Origin: JAKFWI01 sp050246435
GTDB lineage: Bacteria > Pseudomonadota > Alphaproteobacteria > Caulobacterales > Aquidulcibacteraceae
Reading direction: 5' to 3'
DNA length: 25,694 nt
Assembly: GCA_050246435.1 (NCBI GenBank)
Contig: JBFWWB010000023.1
Coordinates: 1 to 25,694, forward strand
The notes below the pieces were generated by a model that was given only the letters and a program-made list of their open reading frames with translations, was not told the DNA's origin and made no database searches. Within the stretch, counting starts at the first letter, position 1. Each line of letters begins with the position of its first letter. Positions 9,351 through 15,735 of this stretch are shown here, one piece after another. The position numbers and the translations under genes were made by a program.

Positions 9351-9989
9351 TCAGGCCCGTTTTACGGAATCGAGAAAGGCCGCGATGCGGCCCGCGTCCT
9401 TTATCCCCGGCGCGGTTTCGACGCCAGAGGACACGTCCACCGCCGGTGCGGCGGACTCCGCGATGGCCGCGGCAACATTCTCCGGCGTGAGCCCGCCCGA
9501 CAGCATCCACGGCCGCGCGAAGCGCCGCCCCTGCAGGATGCGCCAATCGAAGGCCAAGCCATGCCCGCCGGCCCGGTCCGCGCCCGCAGGGGGCTTGGCG
9601 TCGAACAGGAACATGTCGGCGGCGCCCTCGAAAGGCGCGGCTTGGGCCAGATCCTCAGCCCCGGCTATCCCCAGCGCCTTGATCACGCCCTTGCGGGCGA
9701 AGCGGCGCGCCGCGGCCGTGCGCGCGGGCGTCTCGCGCCCATGCAGCTGGATCCAGTCAGGCGCGAAGGCCGCCTGGAGCGCCGCGAGCAACGCGTCGTC
9801 CGCATCGCTGACGACGGCCACCGTTTCGATCCGCCCGCGCCCGCGCGCGGCGAGCGCGGCGGCGGCTTCCGGCGCGAGATAACGCGGGCTTTTCGCCACC
9901 GCCATGAAGCCCGCCCAGCGGGCGCCGCCGGCGATCGCCGCCTCCAGCGTCTCCGGCGTTTTCAGCCCGCAGATTTTCGCGCCCGTCAT
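9351..9989 (-). CDS. trpF: Phosphoribosylanthranilate isomerase
   Basis: TrpF isomerises N-(5-phosphoribosyl)anthranilate in tryptophan synthesis. This is a (beta/alpha)8 barrel of 212 residues with the catalytic cysteine C7 in KICGL (5-9). Other blocks are GFMAVAKSPRYL (family GFvF.. .SPR), WIQLHG, LFDAK with the likely catalytic Asp, LSGGLTPENV and VDVSSGVE. Its ATG overlaps the TGA of the upstream TetR-type gene by 4 bases, an unusual partner for a trp gene. trpB follows after 26 bases. The usual length is 200-220, so the gene is intact. Confidence 0.94.
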   Translation of the reverse strand: MTGAKICGLKTPETLEAAIAGGARWAGFMAVAKSPRYLAPEAAAALAARGRGRIETVAVVSDADDALLAALQAAFAPDWIQLHGRETPARTAAARRFARKGVIKALGIAGAEDLAQAAPFEGAADMFLFDAKPPAGADRAGGHGLAFDWRILQGRRFARPWMLSGGLTPENVAAAIAESAAPAVDVSSGVETAPGIKDAGRIAAFLDSVKRA

Positions 9990-10633
9990 AAGCGCTCCGG
10001 AAACAGCAGTGCGAGGTATTCGCGGTAGTGCGCCGATTGCCGCTGCAGCCAGCCGGCGTCACGCATGGCGGCGCCCATGACAAAGCCGCCCTCCACGATC
10101 GTGACGATCAGCTCCGCAAGCCCGCGCGCGGAAACCGGCGCGACGGCGCCGCCCGCGGCGATCACGGCCTCGAGCTTAGCCTGATAGAGCGCCAGCCAGG
10201 CCTCAAGCCGAGCGCGGATATAGGCCTGCATTTCCGGGCCGAACTGGCCGCGCTGATACGTGTAGGCGGCGAAAACGCAGCCAGGAAACGGCGCGCCGAG
10301 GCCATCGAGGAATTTCTCGAAGGACTGGAGGAACAGCATCAGCCGCGTCCGCGGATCGTCGGAGGCGGCGTCCGCTTCGCGCGCCCAGCTTTCGAACAGC
10401 TTCGCGTCGTTCTCGGCGTACCGCTCGACCACGGCCTGAGCGAGCTCGGCCTTGCTGGCGAAATGGTGGAAAAATGCGCCCCGGGTGAGCTGCGTGGCGG
10501 AGAGGATGTCGTCCAGCGTGGCGCCCGCGAAGCCTTGCTCCAGGATCAGCCGCTCCGCCTCCGCCACCAGCCGCGCTCGGGTGGCCTCGCCACGCGTAGG
10601 CCCGCGGCGCGCCGTCGACTCGCTTGGCGTCAA
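9986..10633 (-). CDS. TetR/AcrR-family transcriptional repressor
   Basis: A 215-residue regulator with an N-terminal TetR helix-turn-helix (about residues 20-65: ILEQGFAGATLDDI, then LTRGAFFHHFASK) and a C-terminal ligand domain containing FPGCVFAAY (116-124). I chose the TTG at 10631-10633 as start because GGAGAG lies 4 bases before it. The frame extends further to a TTG at 10706-10708, but that lies inside operator DNA and lacks a ribosome binding site. An operator-like sequence sits 14 bases upstream, suggesting autorepression. The gene is divergent from osmC, its probable target, and overlaps trpF by 4 bases. The conserved Cys119 might sense electrophiles or oxidants, as in NemR-like proteins, but that is inference. 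Confidence 0.88.
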   Translation of the reverse strand: MTPSESTARRGPTRGEATRARLVAEAERLILEQGFAGATLDDILSATQLTRGAFFHHFASKAELAQAVVERYAENDAKLFESWAREADAASDDPRTRLMLFLQSFEKFLDGLGAPFPGCVFAAYTYQRGQFGPEMQAYIRARLEAWLALYQAKLEAVIAAGGAVAPVSARGLAELIVTIVEGGFVMGAAMRDAGWLQRQSAHYREYLALLFPERL

Positions 10634-10645
10634 AGTTCTCTCCAA

Positions 10646-10659
10646 ACCAACCAGTCTGT
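10646..10659. promoter_or_regulatory. Operator copy 1 (TetR side)
   Basis: ACCAACCAGTCTGT differs at one base from the ACCAATCAGTCTGT inside operator copy 3. It lies just upstream of the chosen TTG start and ribosome binding site of the TetR-type gene, where bound repressor would block its transcription. Binding is inferred from the sequence match. Confidence 0.5.
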
Positions 10660-10696
10660 AACTAGGCCGCACAGGGTCTTTCGGCAAGGCGCATAT

Positions 10697-10724
10697 TTGA
10701 CAGACCAACTAGTTGGTATATTAA
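10697..10724 (+). promoter_or_regulatory. Predicted sigma-70 promoter of the osmC-family gene
   Basis: A perfect TTGACA (-35, 10697-10702) is followed after 16 bases by TATTAA (-10, 10719-10724). A TATATT at 10717-10722 overlaps it and is an alternative -10 with a shorter spacer. Operator copy 2 fills the spacer and copy 3 covers the start-site region, so repression by occlusion is likely. Confidence 0.65.
10701..10718. promoter_or_regulatory. Operator copy 2 (in the promoter spacer)
   Basis: It contains ACCAACTAGTTGGT (10704-10717), a perfect 14-base palindrome, preceded by CAG so that CAGACCAA matches the left half of copy 3. Its centre is 23 bases from that of copy 3. Probable binding site of the divergent TetR-type regulator. 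Confidence 0.62.
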
Positions 10725-10744
10725 ACAGACCAATCAGTCTGTTT
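10723..10744. promoter_or_regulatory. Operator copy 3 (over the transcription start)
   Basis: AAACAGAC (10723-10730) and GTCTGTTT (10737-10744) form a perfect 8+8 inverted repeat around six bases, a typical TetR-family operator layout. It lies between the -10 box and the ribosome binding site of the osmC-family gene. Confidence 0.65.
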
Positions 10745-10770
10745 GAGGCTGATGTGAAGGAGGAAGCGAC

Positions 10771-11343
10771 ATGGAAACCGTAGTGAATGGCGTGAGCCGC
10801 GCAGGCTTGCAGGACGCGATCGCGCTGATGACGGCGCAGCCCGCGTTGGCGGAATTCACGTTTCGCATCGAGAATGAGTGGATCGCCGGTGGGCTCAACC
10901 GCTCACGGGTGACGGACTTTGACGGCGTCGGCCAAACGCTTACGCATGCCGCGGCGTTCGAAATCTGCAATGACGAACCGGCGGTGCTGCTGTCTGGCGA
11001 TCAAGGCCCGAACCCCGTGGAAAACCTGCTGCACGCGCTGGCGGGATGCCTCACGACCTCGATCGTTTATCACGCCGCCGCGCGCGGGATGCGCATCGAC
11101 GCGCTGCGCACGCGGTTTTCCGGCGATCTCGATCTGCGCGGATTGCTGGGAATCAGCACGGCATGTCGCAACGGCTATCGCGCAATCGAGGTGGAGTTCG
11201 ATATCGAGGGCGATCTCACATCCGCGCAGAAGCGCGAGCTGATTGCGATGGGGCCACGCTATTCGCCGGTGTTCGACGTGATTTCACACGGCACGCCGGT
11301 GCACTGCCGGCTGCGGGAAGACACCAACGCCGCAGCTGCATGA
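10771..11343 (+). CDS. OsmC-family protein
   Basis: This 190-residue protein belongs to the OsmC/Ohr superfamily, whose classical members reduce organic hydroperoxides with a Cys pair. The peroxidatic-type cysteine C93 sits in the expected NPVENLLHALAGCLTTS context (81-97). At the second site the family CPV is replaced by SPV (RYSPVFDV, Ser165), so the usual resolving cysteine is missing. It is therefore probably not a two-Cys peroxidase; another thiol partner or a different function is possible. An AAGGAGG ribosome binding site lies 7 bases before the ATG. The upstream promoter carries TetR operators, pointing to strong inducible expression controlled by the divergent regulator. Confidence 0.88.
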   Translation: METVVNGVSRAGLQDAIALMTAQPALAEFTFRIENEWIAGGLNRSRVTDFDGVGQTLTHAAAFEICNDEPAVLLSGDQGPNPVENLLHALAGCLTTSIVYHAAARGMRIDALRTRFSGDLDLRGLLGISTACRNGYRAIEVEFDIEGDLTSAQKRELIAMGPRYSPVFDVISHGTPVHCRLREDTNAAAA

Positions 11344-11351
11344 CGGCGCAG

Positions 11352-11384
11352 CGGAAGCTGCGGCGCGCGCGGCCGCAGCTTCCG
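11352..11384. terminator. Hairpin between convergent osmC-family gene and mscL
   Basis: CGGAAGCTGCGGC and GCCGCAGCTTCCG form a perfect 13-base-pair stem around a seven-base loop, located 8 bases after the osmC-family stop and 5 bases from the mscL stop. No U-run follows on either strand, so it may be a weak bidirectional terminator or an RNA-stabilising hairpin. Confidence 0.6.
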
Positions 11385-11389
11385 AACGC

Positions 11390-11803
11390 CTAGGGCCGCT
11401 TGGCCAGCAGATCGCGGATTTCGGTGAGGAGTTTTTCCTCTGTGGTGGGCGCGGGCGGATCGGCCGGCTTCTCGGCTTCCTTCCGGCGCAGCATGTTCAT
11501 GCCCTTCACGATCAGGAACATCGCCCAGGCGACGATCAGGAAGCTGATGATGAAATTGATGAACTTGCCGTAGCCGATGATCGTCGCCGGCTTCTCCACG
11601 CCGTCGGGCCCGATATGGGCGGGCGACAGGATCCAGGCGAGCTTGGAGAAATCGATGCCGCCGATGGCCAGCCCGATGGGCGGCATGATGACGTCGTTCA
11701 CCAGCGAATTGACGATATTGCCGAACGCCGCGCCGATGATCACGCCGATGGCGAGATCGACGACATTGCCGCGCATCGCGAAATCACGGAATTCCTTGAG
11801 CAT
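11390..11803 (-). CDS. mscL: Large-conductance mechanosensitive channel
   Basis: MscL is the inner-membrane channel that opens under hypo-osmotic membrane tension. The 137-residue protein has the amphipathic N-terminus MLKEFRDFAMRGNVVDLA and then TM1 with the gate motif GVIIGAAFGNIVNSLVND. A periplasmic loop follows, then TM2 (about 78-100, FINFIISFLIVAWAMFLIV) and a charged C-terminal helix ending in EEKLLTEIRDLL. The start is the ATG at 11801-11803 with GGAGAG 6 bases upstream; longer frames have no support. It appears monocistronic and convergent with the osmC-family gene. Confidence 0.96.
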   Translation of the reverse strand: MLKEFRDFAMRGNVVDLAIGVIIGAAFGNIVNSLVNDVIMPPIGLAIGGIDFSKLAWILSPAHIGPDGVEKPATIIGYGKFINFIISFLIVAWAMFLIVKGMNMLRRKEAEKPADPPAPTTEEKLLTEIRDLLAKRP

Positions 11804-11958
11804 GGGCACTCTCCGCAGGCGCGCGCCCCCAAGCCTTCGCCGGCCGGGCGCGGCGGCATGATCGCGCGGGGACGGCCCGCAGGCCCCCGGCTTCACGCCA
11901 TGAGCGCAAAAATAGACGCTGATTCACGCAGGCTGTGAACGCCGCCGCTGGCGCGCGC

Positions 11959-12252
11959 CTAGAGTTTTGGCTCCGGCGAATCCGTCACGTGCGTGCGCAA
12001 CTCTTTGCCGGCCTTGAAGAAGGGCACGCGCTTGGCCTCCACCCCGACGGAGGCGCCCGTGCGCGGATTGCGACCGAGGCGCGCATCGCGCAGCCGCACG
12101 GAGAAGGCGCCGAAGCCGCGGATCTCCACGCGGTCTCCCCGCTCCAGGGCCTTGGAAATCTGCTCAAGCACGATGTCGACCATCTGTTCGACGTCGGCGC
12201 CCTTCCACTCGAGCTTTTCCTGCAGCCGCGTTACGAGCTCTGATCTCAGCAT
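11959..12252 (-). CDS. ihfB: Integration host factor subunit beta
   Basis: IhfB pairs with IhfA to make the DNA-bending protein used in recombination and transcription control. The 97-residue protein shows the HU/IHF fold: two N-terminal helices (MLRSELVTRLQEKLE...), then VEIRGFGAFSVR (42-53) and the minor-groove arm RNPRTGASV (61-69) with the intercalating Pro63. It has KVPFFKAGKEL-type residues (RVPFFKAGKEL, 75-85) near the end. Start is the ATG at 12250-12252. Position after rpsA is the conserved alphaproteobacterial arrangement, but a strong terminator separates the two, so ihfB probably has its own promoter in the 120 bases upstream; I could not identify it confidently. Confidence 0.93.
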   Translation of the reverse strand: MLRSELVTRLQEKLEWKGADVEQMVDIVLEQISKALERGDRVEIRGFGAFSVRLRDARLGRNPRTGASVGVEAKRVPFFKAGKELRTHVTDSPEPKL

Positions 12253-12372
12253 CGCGTCCCGCTCCGCCCTATGGCCGCCAAGCAAACAGCGGCGCACGCG
12301 CTGCGTCAAGAAAATTCAAGAAAAACAGGCTCCCTGCGCGACGATAGACGCCGGATGAGCGCGCGCATCAGC

Positions 12373-12396
12373 AAAAATCCCGCGCTTGCGCGCGGG
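12373..12396 (-). terminator. Intrinsic terminator of rpsA
   Basis: On the minus strand CCCGCGC, a GCAA tetraloop and GCGCGGG form a perfect 7-bp GC stem followed by ATTTTT. It lies 28 bases after the rpsA stop codon and is a textbook rho-independent terminator. Confidence 0.88.
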
Positions 12397-12424
12397 GCTT
12401 TGCGTTTCGGTGCGGCGGGAAGCC

Positions 12425-14131
12425 TTAGCTGCGGTTCTTCTCGCGCAGCGCAGCGCCCAGGATGTCGCCCAGAGAGGCGCCGCTGTCGGACGAGCCGAAC
12501 TGCGCGATCGCCTCTTTCTCGTCGGCCATTTCGAGCGCCTTGACCGACAGCGTCACGCGCCGGGAGGTCTTGTCGAAATTGGTGACCATCGCGTCCACCC
12601 GGTCGCCCACGGCGAAACGCTCGGGGCGCTGTTCGGACCGCTCACGCGAGAGATCGGACTTGCGCACGAAGGCGCGCATCGCGCCGCCCTCGCCGAAGGC
12701 CACCTCGATGCCGCCAGTCGTCACTTCGACGACTTCGACCGTGACGCGCTGGCCTTTGTAATGATCGCCGGCGGCGATCGGATCGGACTTCACCTGCTTT
12801 ATGCCGAGGCTGATGCGCTCTTTCTCGACATCGACGTCGAGCACCTTGGCCTGCACCGTGTCGCCCTTGTTGTAGCGGGCCAGCGCCTCTTCGCCCTGGG
12901 CGTCCCAGGCGATGTCGGACAGGTGGACCATGCCGTCCAGCTCGGCGTTGAGGCCGACGAACAGGCCGAACTCGGTGATGTTCTTGACCTCGCCTTCGAT
13001 GATCGCACCCACCGGATGCTCGGCCAGGAATTGCTCCCACGGATTGGCCATCACCTGCTTCAGGCCCAGCGAGATGCGGCGCTTCTCGCCGTCCACGTCG
13101 AGGATCATGACCTCGACTTCCTGGCTGGTGGAGATGAGCTTGCCGGGATGCACGTTCTTCTTCGTCCAGCTCATTTCGCTGACGTGCACGAGGCCTTCCA
13201 CGCCCGGCTCCAGCTCCACGAAGGCGCCGTAATCGGTGATGTTCGTGACGCGGCCGGTGAACTTGCCGTTGACTGGATATTTCTGCTCCACGCCTTCCCA
13301 CGGATCGGACTGGAGCTGCTTCATGCCTAGCGAGATGCGCTGCGTATCGGGATTGATCTTCACGATCTGCACGCGGACCGTATCGCCGACGTTCAGCACC
13401 TGGCTCGGATGGGAGACGCGCTTCCAGCTCATGTCGGTGACGTGGAGCAGGCCGTCGATGCCGCCCAGATCCACGAACGCGCCGTAATCGGTGATGTTCT
13501 TGACCACGCCCTCGCGGATTTCGCCTTCCTGCAGCTGGCCGACGATCTCGCTGCGTTCGGCGGCGCGGGTTTCCTCCAGCACGGCGCGGCGCGAGACGAC
13601 GATGTTGCCGCGCGCGCGGTCCATTTTGAGGATGGCGAAAGGCTGCACGATGTTGAGCAGCGCGCCGACGTCGCGCACCGGGCGGATATCCACCTGGCTG
13701 CCGGGCAGGAAGGCGTTGGCGCCGCCGAGATCGACGGTGAAGCCGCCCTTCACGCGGCCAACCAGCGCGCCCATGACCGGCTCCTGCGCGGCGAAGCTTT
13801 TCTCCAGGCGCGTCCACGCCTCTTCGCGGCGGGCCTTTTCGCGGCTGATGACGGCTTCGCCGAGCGCGTTTTCGATGCGGTCGAGATAGACGTCGACGAT
13901 GTCGCCCGCCTTCGGGGCGGGGCCGTCATTGTCGACGAGGAATTCGCGGATCGGGATGCGCCCTTCCGTCTTGAGGCCGACGTCGACGACGACCACGTCG
14001 TTATCGACGGCGGTGACAGTCGCGGCGACGACCCTTCCTTCCACCATGCCCCGTCCTGCGAGACTCTCCTCGAGCAGAGCGGCGAAATCCTGGGTGGTGG
14101 GGTTCATCGAACCAGCGGACTGAGTGGCCAA
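12425..14131 (-). CDS. rpsA: 30S ribosomal protein S1
   Basis: S1 binds mRNA and helps it dock on the 30S subunit. The 568-residue protein holds six S1 repeats, roughly at 27-95, 113-180, 197-265, 282-352, 369-439 and 456-525. The middle ones show the clear pattern NITDYGAFVDLGG...GLLHVTDMSW, NITDYGAFVEL...GLVHVSEMSW and NITEFGLFVGL...GMVHLSDIAW. I chose TTG at 14129-14131 as start (MATQSAGS then MNPTTQDF). A GGAG lies 9 bases before it, alphaproteobacterial S1 proteins often begin MA(S/T)..., and the internal ATG at 14105-14107 has no ribosome binding site. If the ATG is used the protein is 8 residues shorter. cmk upstream and ihfB downstream match the conserved cluster. Confidence 0.95.
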   Translation of the reverse strand: MATQSAGSMNPTTQDFAALLEESLAGRGMVEGRVVAATVTAVDNDVVVVDVGLKTEGRIPIREFLVDNDGPAPKAGDIVDVYLDRIENALGEAVISREKARREEAWTRLEKSFAAQEPVMGALVGRVKGGFTVDLGGANAFLPGSQVDIRPVRDVGALLNIVQPFAILKMDRARGNIVVSRRAVLEETRAAERSEIVGQLQEGEIREGVVKNITDYGAFVDLGGIDGLLHVTDMSWKRVSHPSQVLNVGDTVRVQIVKINPDTQRISLGMKQLQSDPWEGVEQKYPVNGKFTGRVTNITDYGAFVELEPGVEGLVHVSEMSWTKKNVHPGKLISTSQEVEVMILDVDGEKRRISLGLKQVMANPWEQFLAEHPVGAIIEGEVKNITEFGLFVGLNAELDGMVHLSDIAWDAQGEEALARYNKGDTVQAKVLDVDVEKERISLGIKQVKSDPIAAGDHYKGQRVTVEVVEVTTGGIEVAFGEGGAMRAFVRKSDLSRERSEQRPERFAVGDRVDAMVTNFDKTSRRVTLSVKALEMADEKEAIAQFGSSDSGASLGDILGAALREKNRS

Positions 14132-14337
14132 AGGGGTGTTCTCCAAAACTTGCGTAGTGCATGCCTGCCGGTTGTATCCGGCGGTCTGGCGGCGGCCCCG
14201 ATGGAGGCCCCCGCCTGCGACGAGGGAACCGGCCCGCAACGCCCGCGCGCCCGGGCCTGTCCCGAAACGACGCGAACCACGCGAGCCGAGGCGGCGAATC
14301 CGGGAAGCCCCTGCTTTTCCAGCAGAAACGTCGACGC

Positions 14338-14368
14338 GAAAGCGCCCCAGCGCCAATAGGCCGCTTTC
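14338..14368 (-). promoter_or_regulatory. Structured hairpin in the rpsA 5' region
   Basis: In the 273-base gap between cmk and rpsA, GAAAGCG pairs with CGCTTTC and encloses an inner GCC-TATT-GGC hairpin. A second small hairpin (CTGCT/AGCAG, 14311-14325) follows in the direction of transcription. It could be part of an rpsA leader, since S1 is autoregulated in other bacteria, or the end of the cmk transcript, although no U-run follows. The rest of the gap shows no gene. Confidence 0.35.
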
Positions 14369-14404
14369 CCCTAGCCAGGGCGCGGTCGTTTCGGCGGGAG
14401 GCGT

Positions 14405-15025
14405 TCAGCGCGCCCCGTCGATCACACGACGGGCGGCCGCAACCGCGCCTTCTATAGAAAGAGACGTGGTGTCGAGCAAGTGCGCGTCCGGCGTCTGCAC
14501 CAGGGGCGCCTCGGGACGGGTGCGGTCGCGCTCATCGCGCTCGGCGATCTGGCGCTGCAGCGCCGCGAGATCGACCGGCTCGCCGCGGGCGGCCAGCTCC
14601 GCCGCGCGGCGGCGGGCGCGCTCCTGCAGGCTCGCGGTGACGAAGAATTTGAAATCCGCCTGCGGCGCAATGACAGTCGCGATGTCGCGCCCATCGAGCA
14701 CAGCGCCGCCAGGCTGGGCGGCGAAAGCCCGCTGGCCGGCGCGCAGGATCGCGCGCACCGGGGACTGGGCCGCCACGATCGAGGCGGCGGCGCCCACCGC
14801 GCCGCTGCGGATGCGCGCCTCGTCGATCGCCGCGAATTCGAGCGCGCCAGCGGCGGCGGCGGCGGCCGCTGCGTCTGCGGGATCGCCGCCGGCGTCGAGC
14901 ACGGCGAGCGCCACCGCGCGGTAAAGCGCGCCGGTGTCGAGCCGCGGCAGCCCGTAGTGCTCGGCCAGCAGCCGCGCCAAGGTGCCCTTGCCCGAAGCGG
15001 TCGGCCCATCGATCGCGATGATCAT
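14405..15025 (-). CDS. cmk: (d)CMP kinase
   Basis: Cytidylate kinase phosphorylates CMP and dCMP with ATP. The 206-residue protein has the P-loop GPTASGKGT (7-15), LDTGALYRAVA (29-39) and the DGRDIATVI motif (111-119). The lid region has R/K-rich RARRRAAELAARG and ERDERDRTR (family RD..D..R). Length is slightly under the usual 215-230. The ATG at 15023-15025 has no obvious ribosome binding site. In most Alphaproteobacteria it follows aroA directly; here aroA is about 3.3 kb away, behind toxin-antitoxin and accessory genes. Confidence 0.95.
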   Translation of the reverse strand: MIIAIDGPTASGKGTLARLLAEHYGLPRLDTGALYRAVALAVLDAGGDPADAAAAAAAAGALEFAAIDEARIRSGAVGAAASIVAAQSPVRAILRAGQRAFAAQPGGAVLDGRDIATVIAPQADFKFFVTASLQERARRRAAELAARGEPVDLAALQRQIAERDERDRTRPEAPLVQTPDAHLLDTTSLSIEGAVAAARRVIDGAR

Positions 15026-15083
15026 GGGCCATGGGTTTAAGAGCGGGCGGCGGCAGGCGGAAGTGTGATAAGTTGCACGTTAG

Positions 15084-15380
15084 ATGATTGATTGCATGAC
15101 AAGGGCTGATCTCCTTGAACGCCTGAAGGCGCTGAAACCCTGGCTGGAGGCGCAAGGGCTTTCCCGCGTGCGGCTGTTCGGCAGCTATGCGCGCGACGCC
15201 GCCCGCCCGGAAAGCGACGTCGATCTGCTTGTCGAGCTGAGCCGGCCGATGGGCGCGGAATTTTTTGCGCTGCAAGCGGAACTCTCGCGGCGTCTGGGCT
15301 TGCGCGTGGAGATGTTCACCAACGCTGAGCTTCACCGCATCGTGCTGCGCCAGGCGTTGGCGGAGGCGATTGATGCCTGA
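15084..15380 (+). CDS. mntA: MNT-family nucleotidyltransferase (MntA-like antitoxin)
   Basis: This 98-residue minimal nucleotidyltransferase has the polymerase-beta-type signature GSYARDAARPESDVDLL: Gly33-Ser34 and the metal-binding Asp45/Asp47. E76 in RVEMF takes the place of the third carboxylate. In the type VII system MntA transfers AMP onto the HEPN partner HepT and silences it. The stop overlaps the start of the HEPN gene by 8 bases, the standard arrangement. An ATG at 15096-15098 is an alternative start (protein beginning MTRADLL); neither has a ribosome binding site. It is divergent from cmk, with a 58-base gap that must contain its promoter. Confidence 0.88.
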   Translation: MIDCMTRADLLERLKALKPWLEAQGLSRVRLFGSYARDAARPESDVDLLVELSRPMGAEFFALQAELSRRLGLRVEMFTNAELHRIVLRQALAEAIDA

Positions 15381-15735
15381 CCCGCGCGATCGGCTGGCTT
15401 TGATAGAGATCGGCGAATCCGCCGCGCTCATCCGCGCCTTTCTCGCCGGCTTTGACGAAAATGCCTTCCTCGCCGATCGGCGGACATGCGATGCGGTCGT
15501 GATGCATGTCTTCGTGATCAGCGAAGCGGCCAGCAGGCTTTCGGAAGACGCACGCGACGCGCTCGGGCCATTGCCTTGGGACCAAATGCGCGGCGTCCGG
15601 AACCGTATCGCATACGGCTACGCCGGCGTCGATTTCACTCGCGTTTGGCGGATCGCGACGGCGGACGTACCGGAATTGGACGCTGCGGCGCGCCGCGCGC
15701 TGGGCGACGATCCCGACTTGCTGGGACCCGCGTGA
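15373..15735 (+). CDS. hepT: HEPN-domain protein (HepT-like toxin, variant motif)
   Basis: A 120-residue DUF86-type HEPN protein, normally the RNase toxin partner of an MNT antitoxin. The family has an R-x4-H-x-Y motif, in which the Arg and His form the RNase site and the Tyr is the AMPylation target. Here the sequence reads MRGVRNRIAYGYAGVD, so R76 and Y83 are kept but the His is replaced by Tyr81. This should reduce or abolish canonical RNase activity, unless Tyr substitutes or the pair has another job. The start is the ATG at 15373-15375, which overlaps mntA by 8 bases. The TGA overlaps the ATG of the esterase gene (TGATG), so the three genes look like one translationally coupled unit. Confidence 0.86.
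   Translation: MPDPRDRLALIEIGESAALIRAFLAGFDENAFLADRRTCDAVVMHVFVISEAASRLSEDARDALGPLPWDQMRGVRNRIAYGYAGVDFTRVWRIATADVPELDAAARRALGDDPDLLGPA

Noticed and set aside
8233..9882. Plus-strand open frame of over 500 codons opposite trpB/trpF
   Set aside because: Antisense shadow of trpB and trpF; no motif and no ribosome binding site.
12386..13330. Plus-strand open frame opposite rpsA
   Set aside because: Antisense to the S1 repeats; its repetitive His/Asp/Leu-rich sequence mirrors those repeats.
14132..14356. Upstream extension of rpsA
   Set aside because: The added residues are basic and unlike S1 N-termini; the TTG at 14131 has a ribosome binding site.
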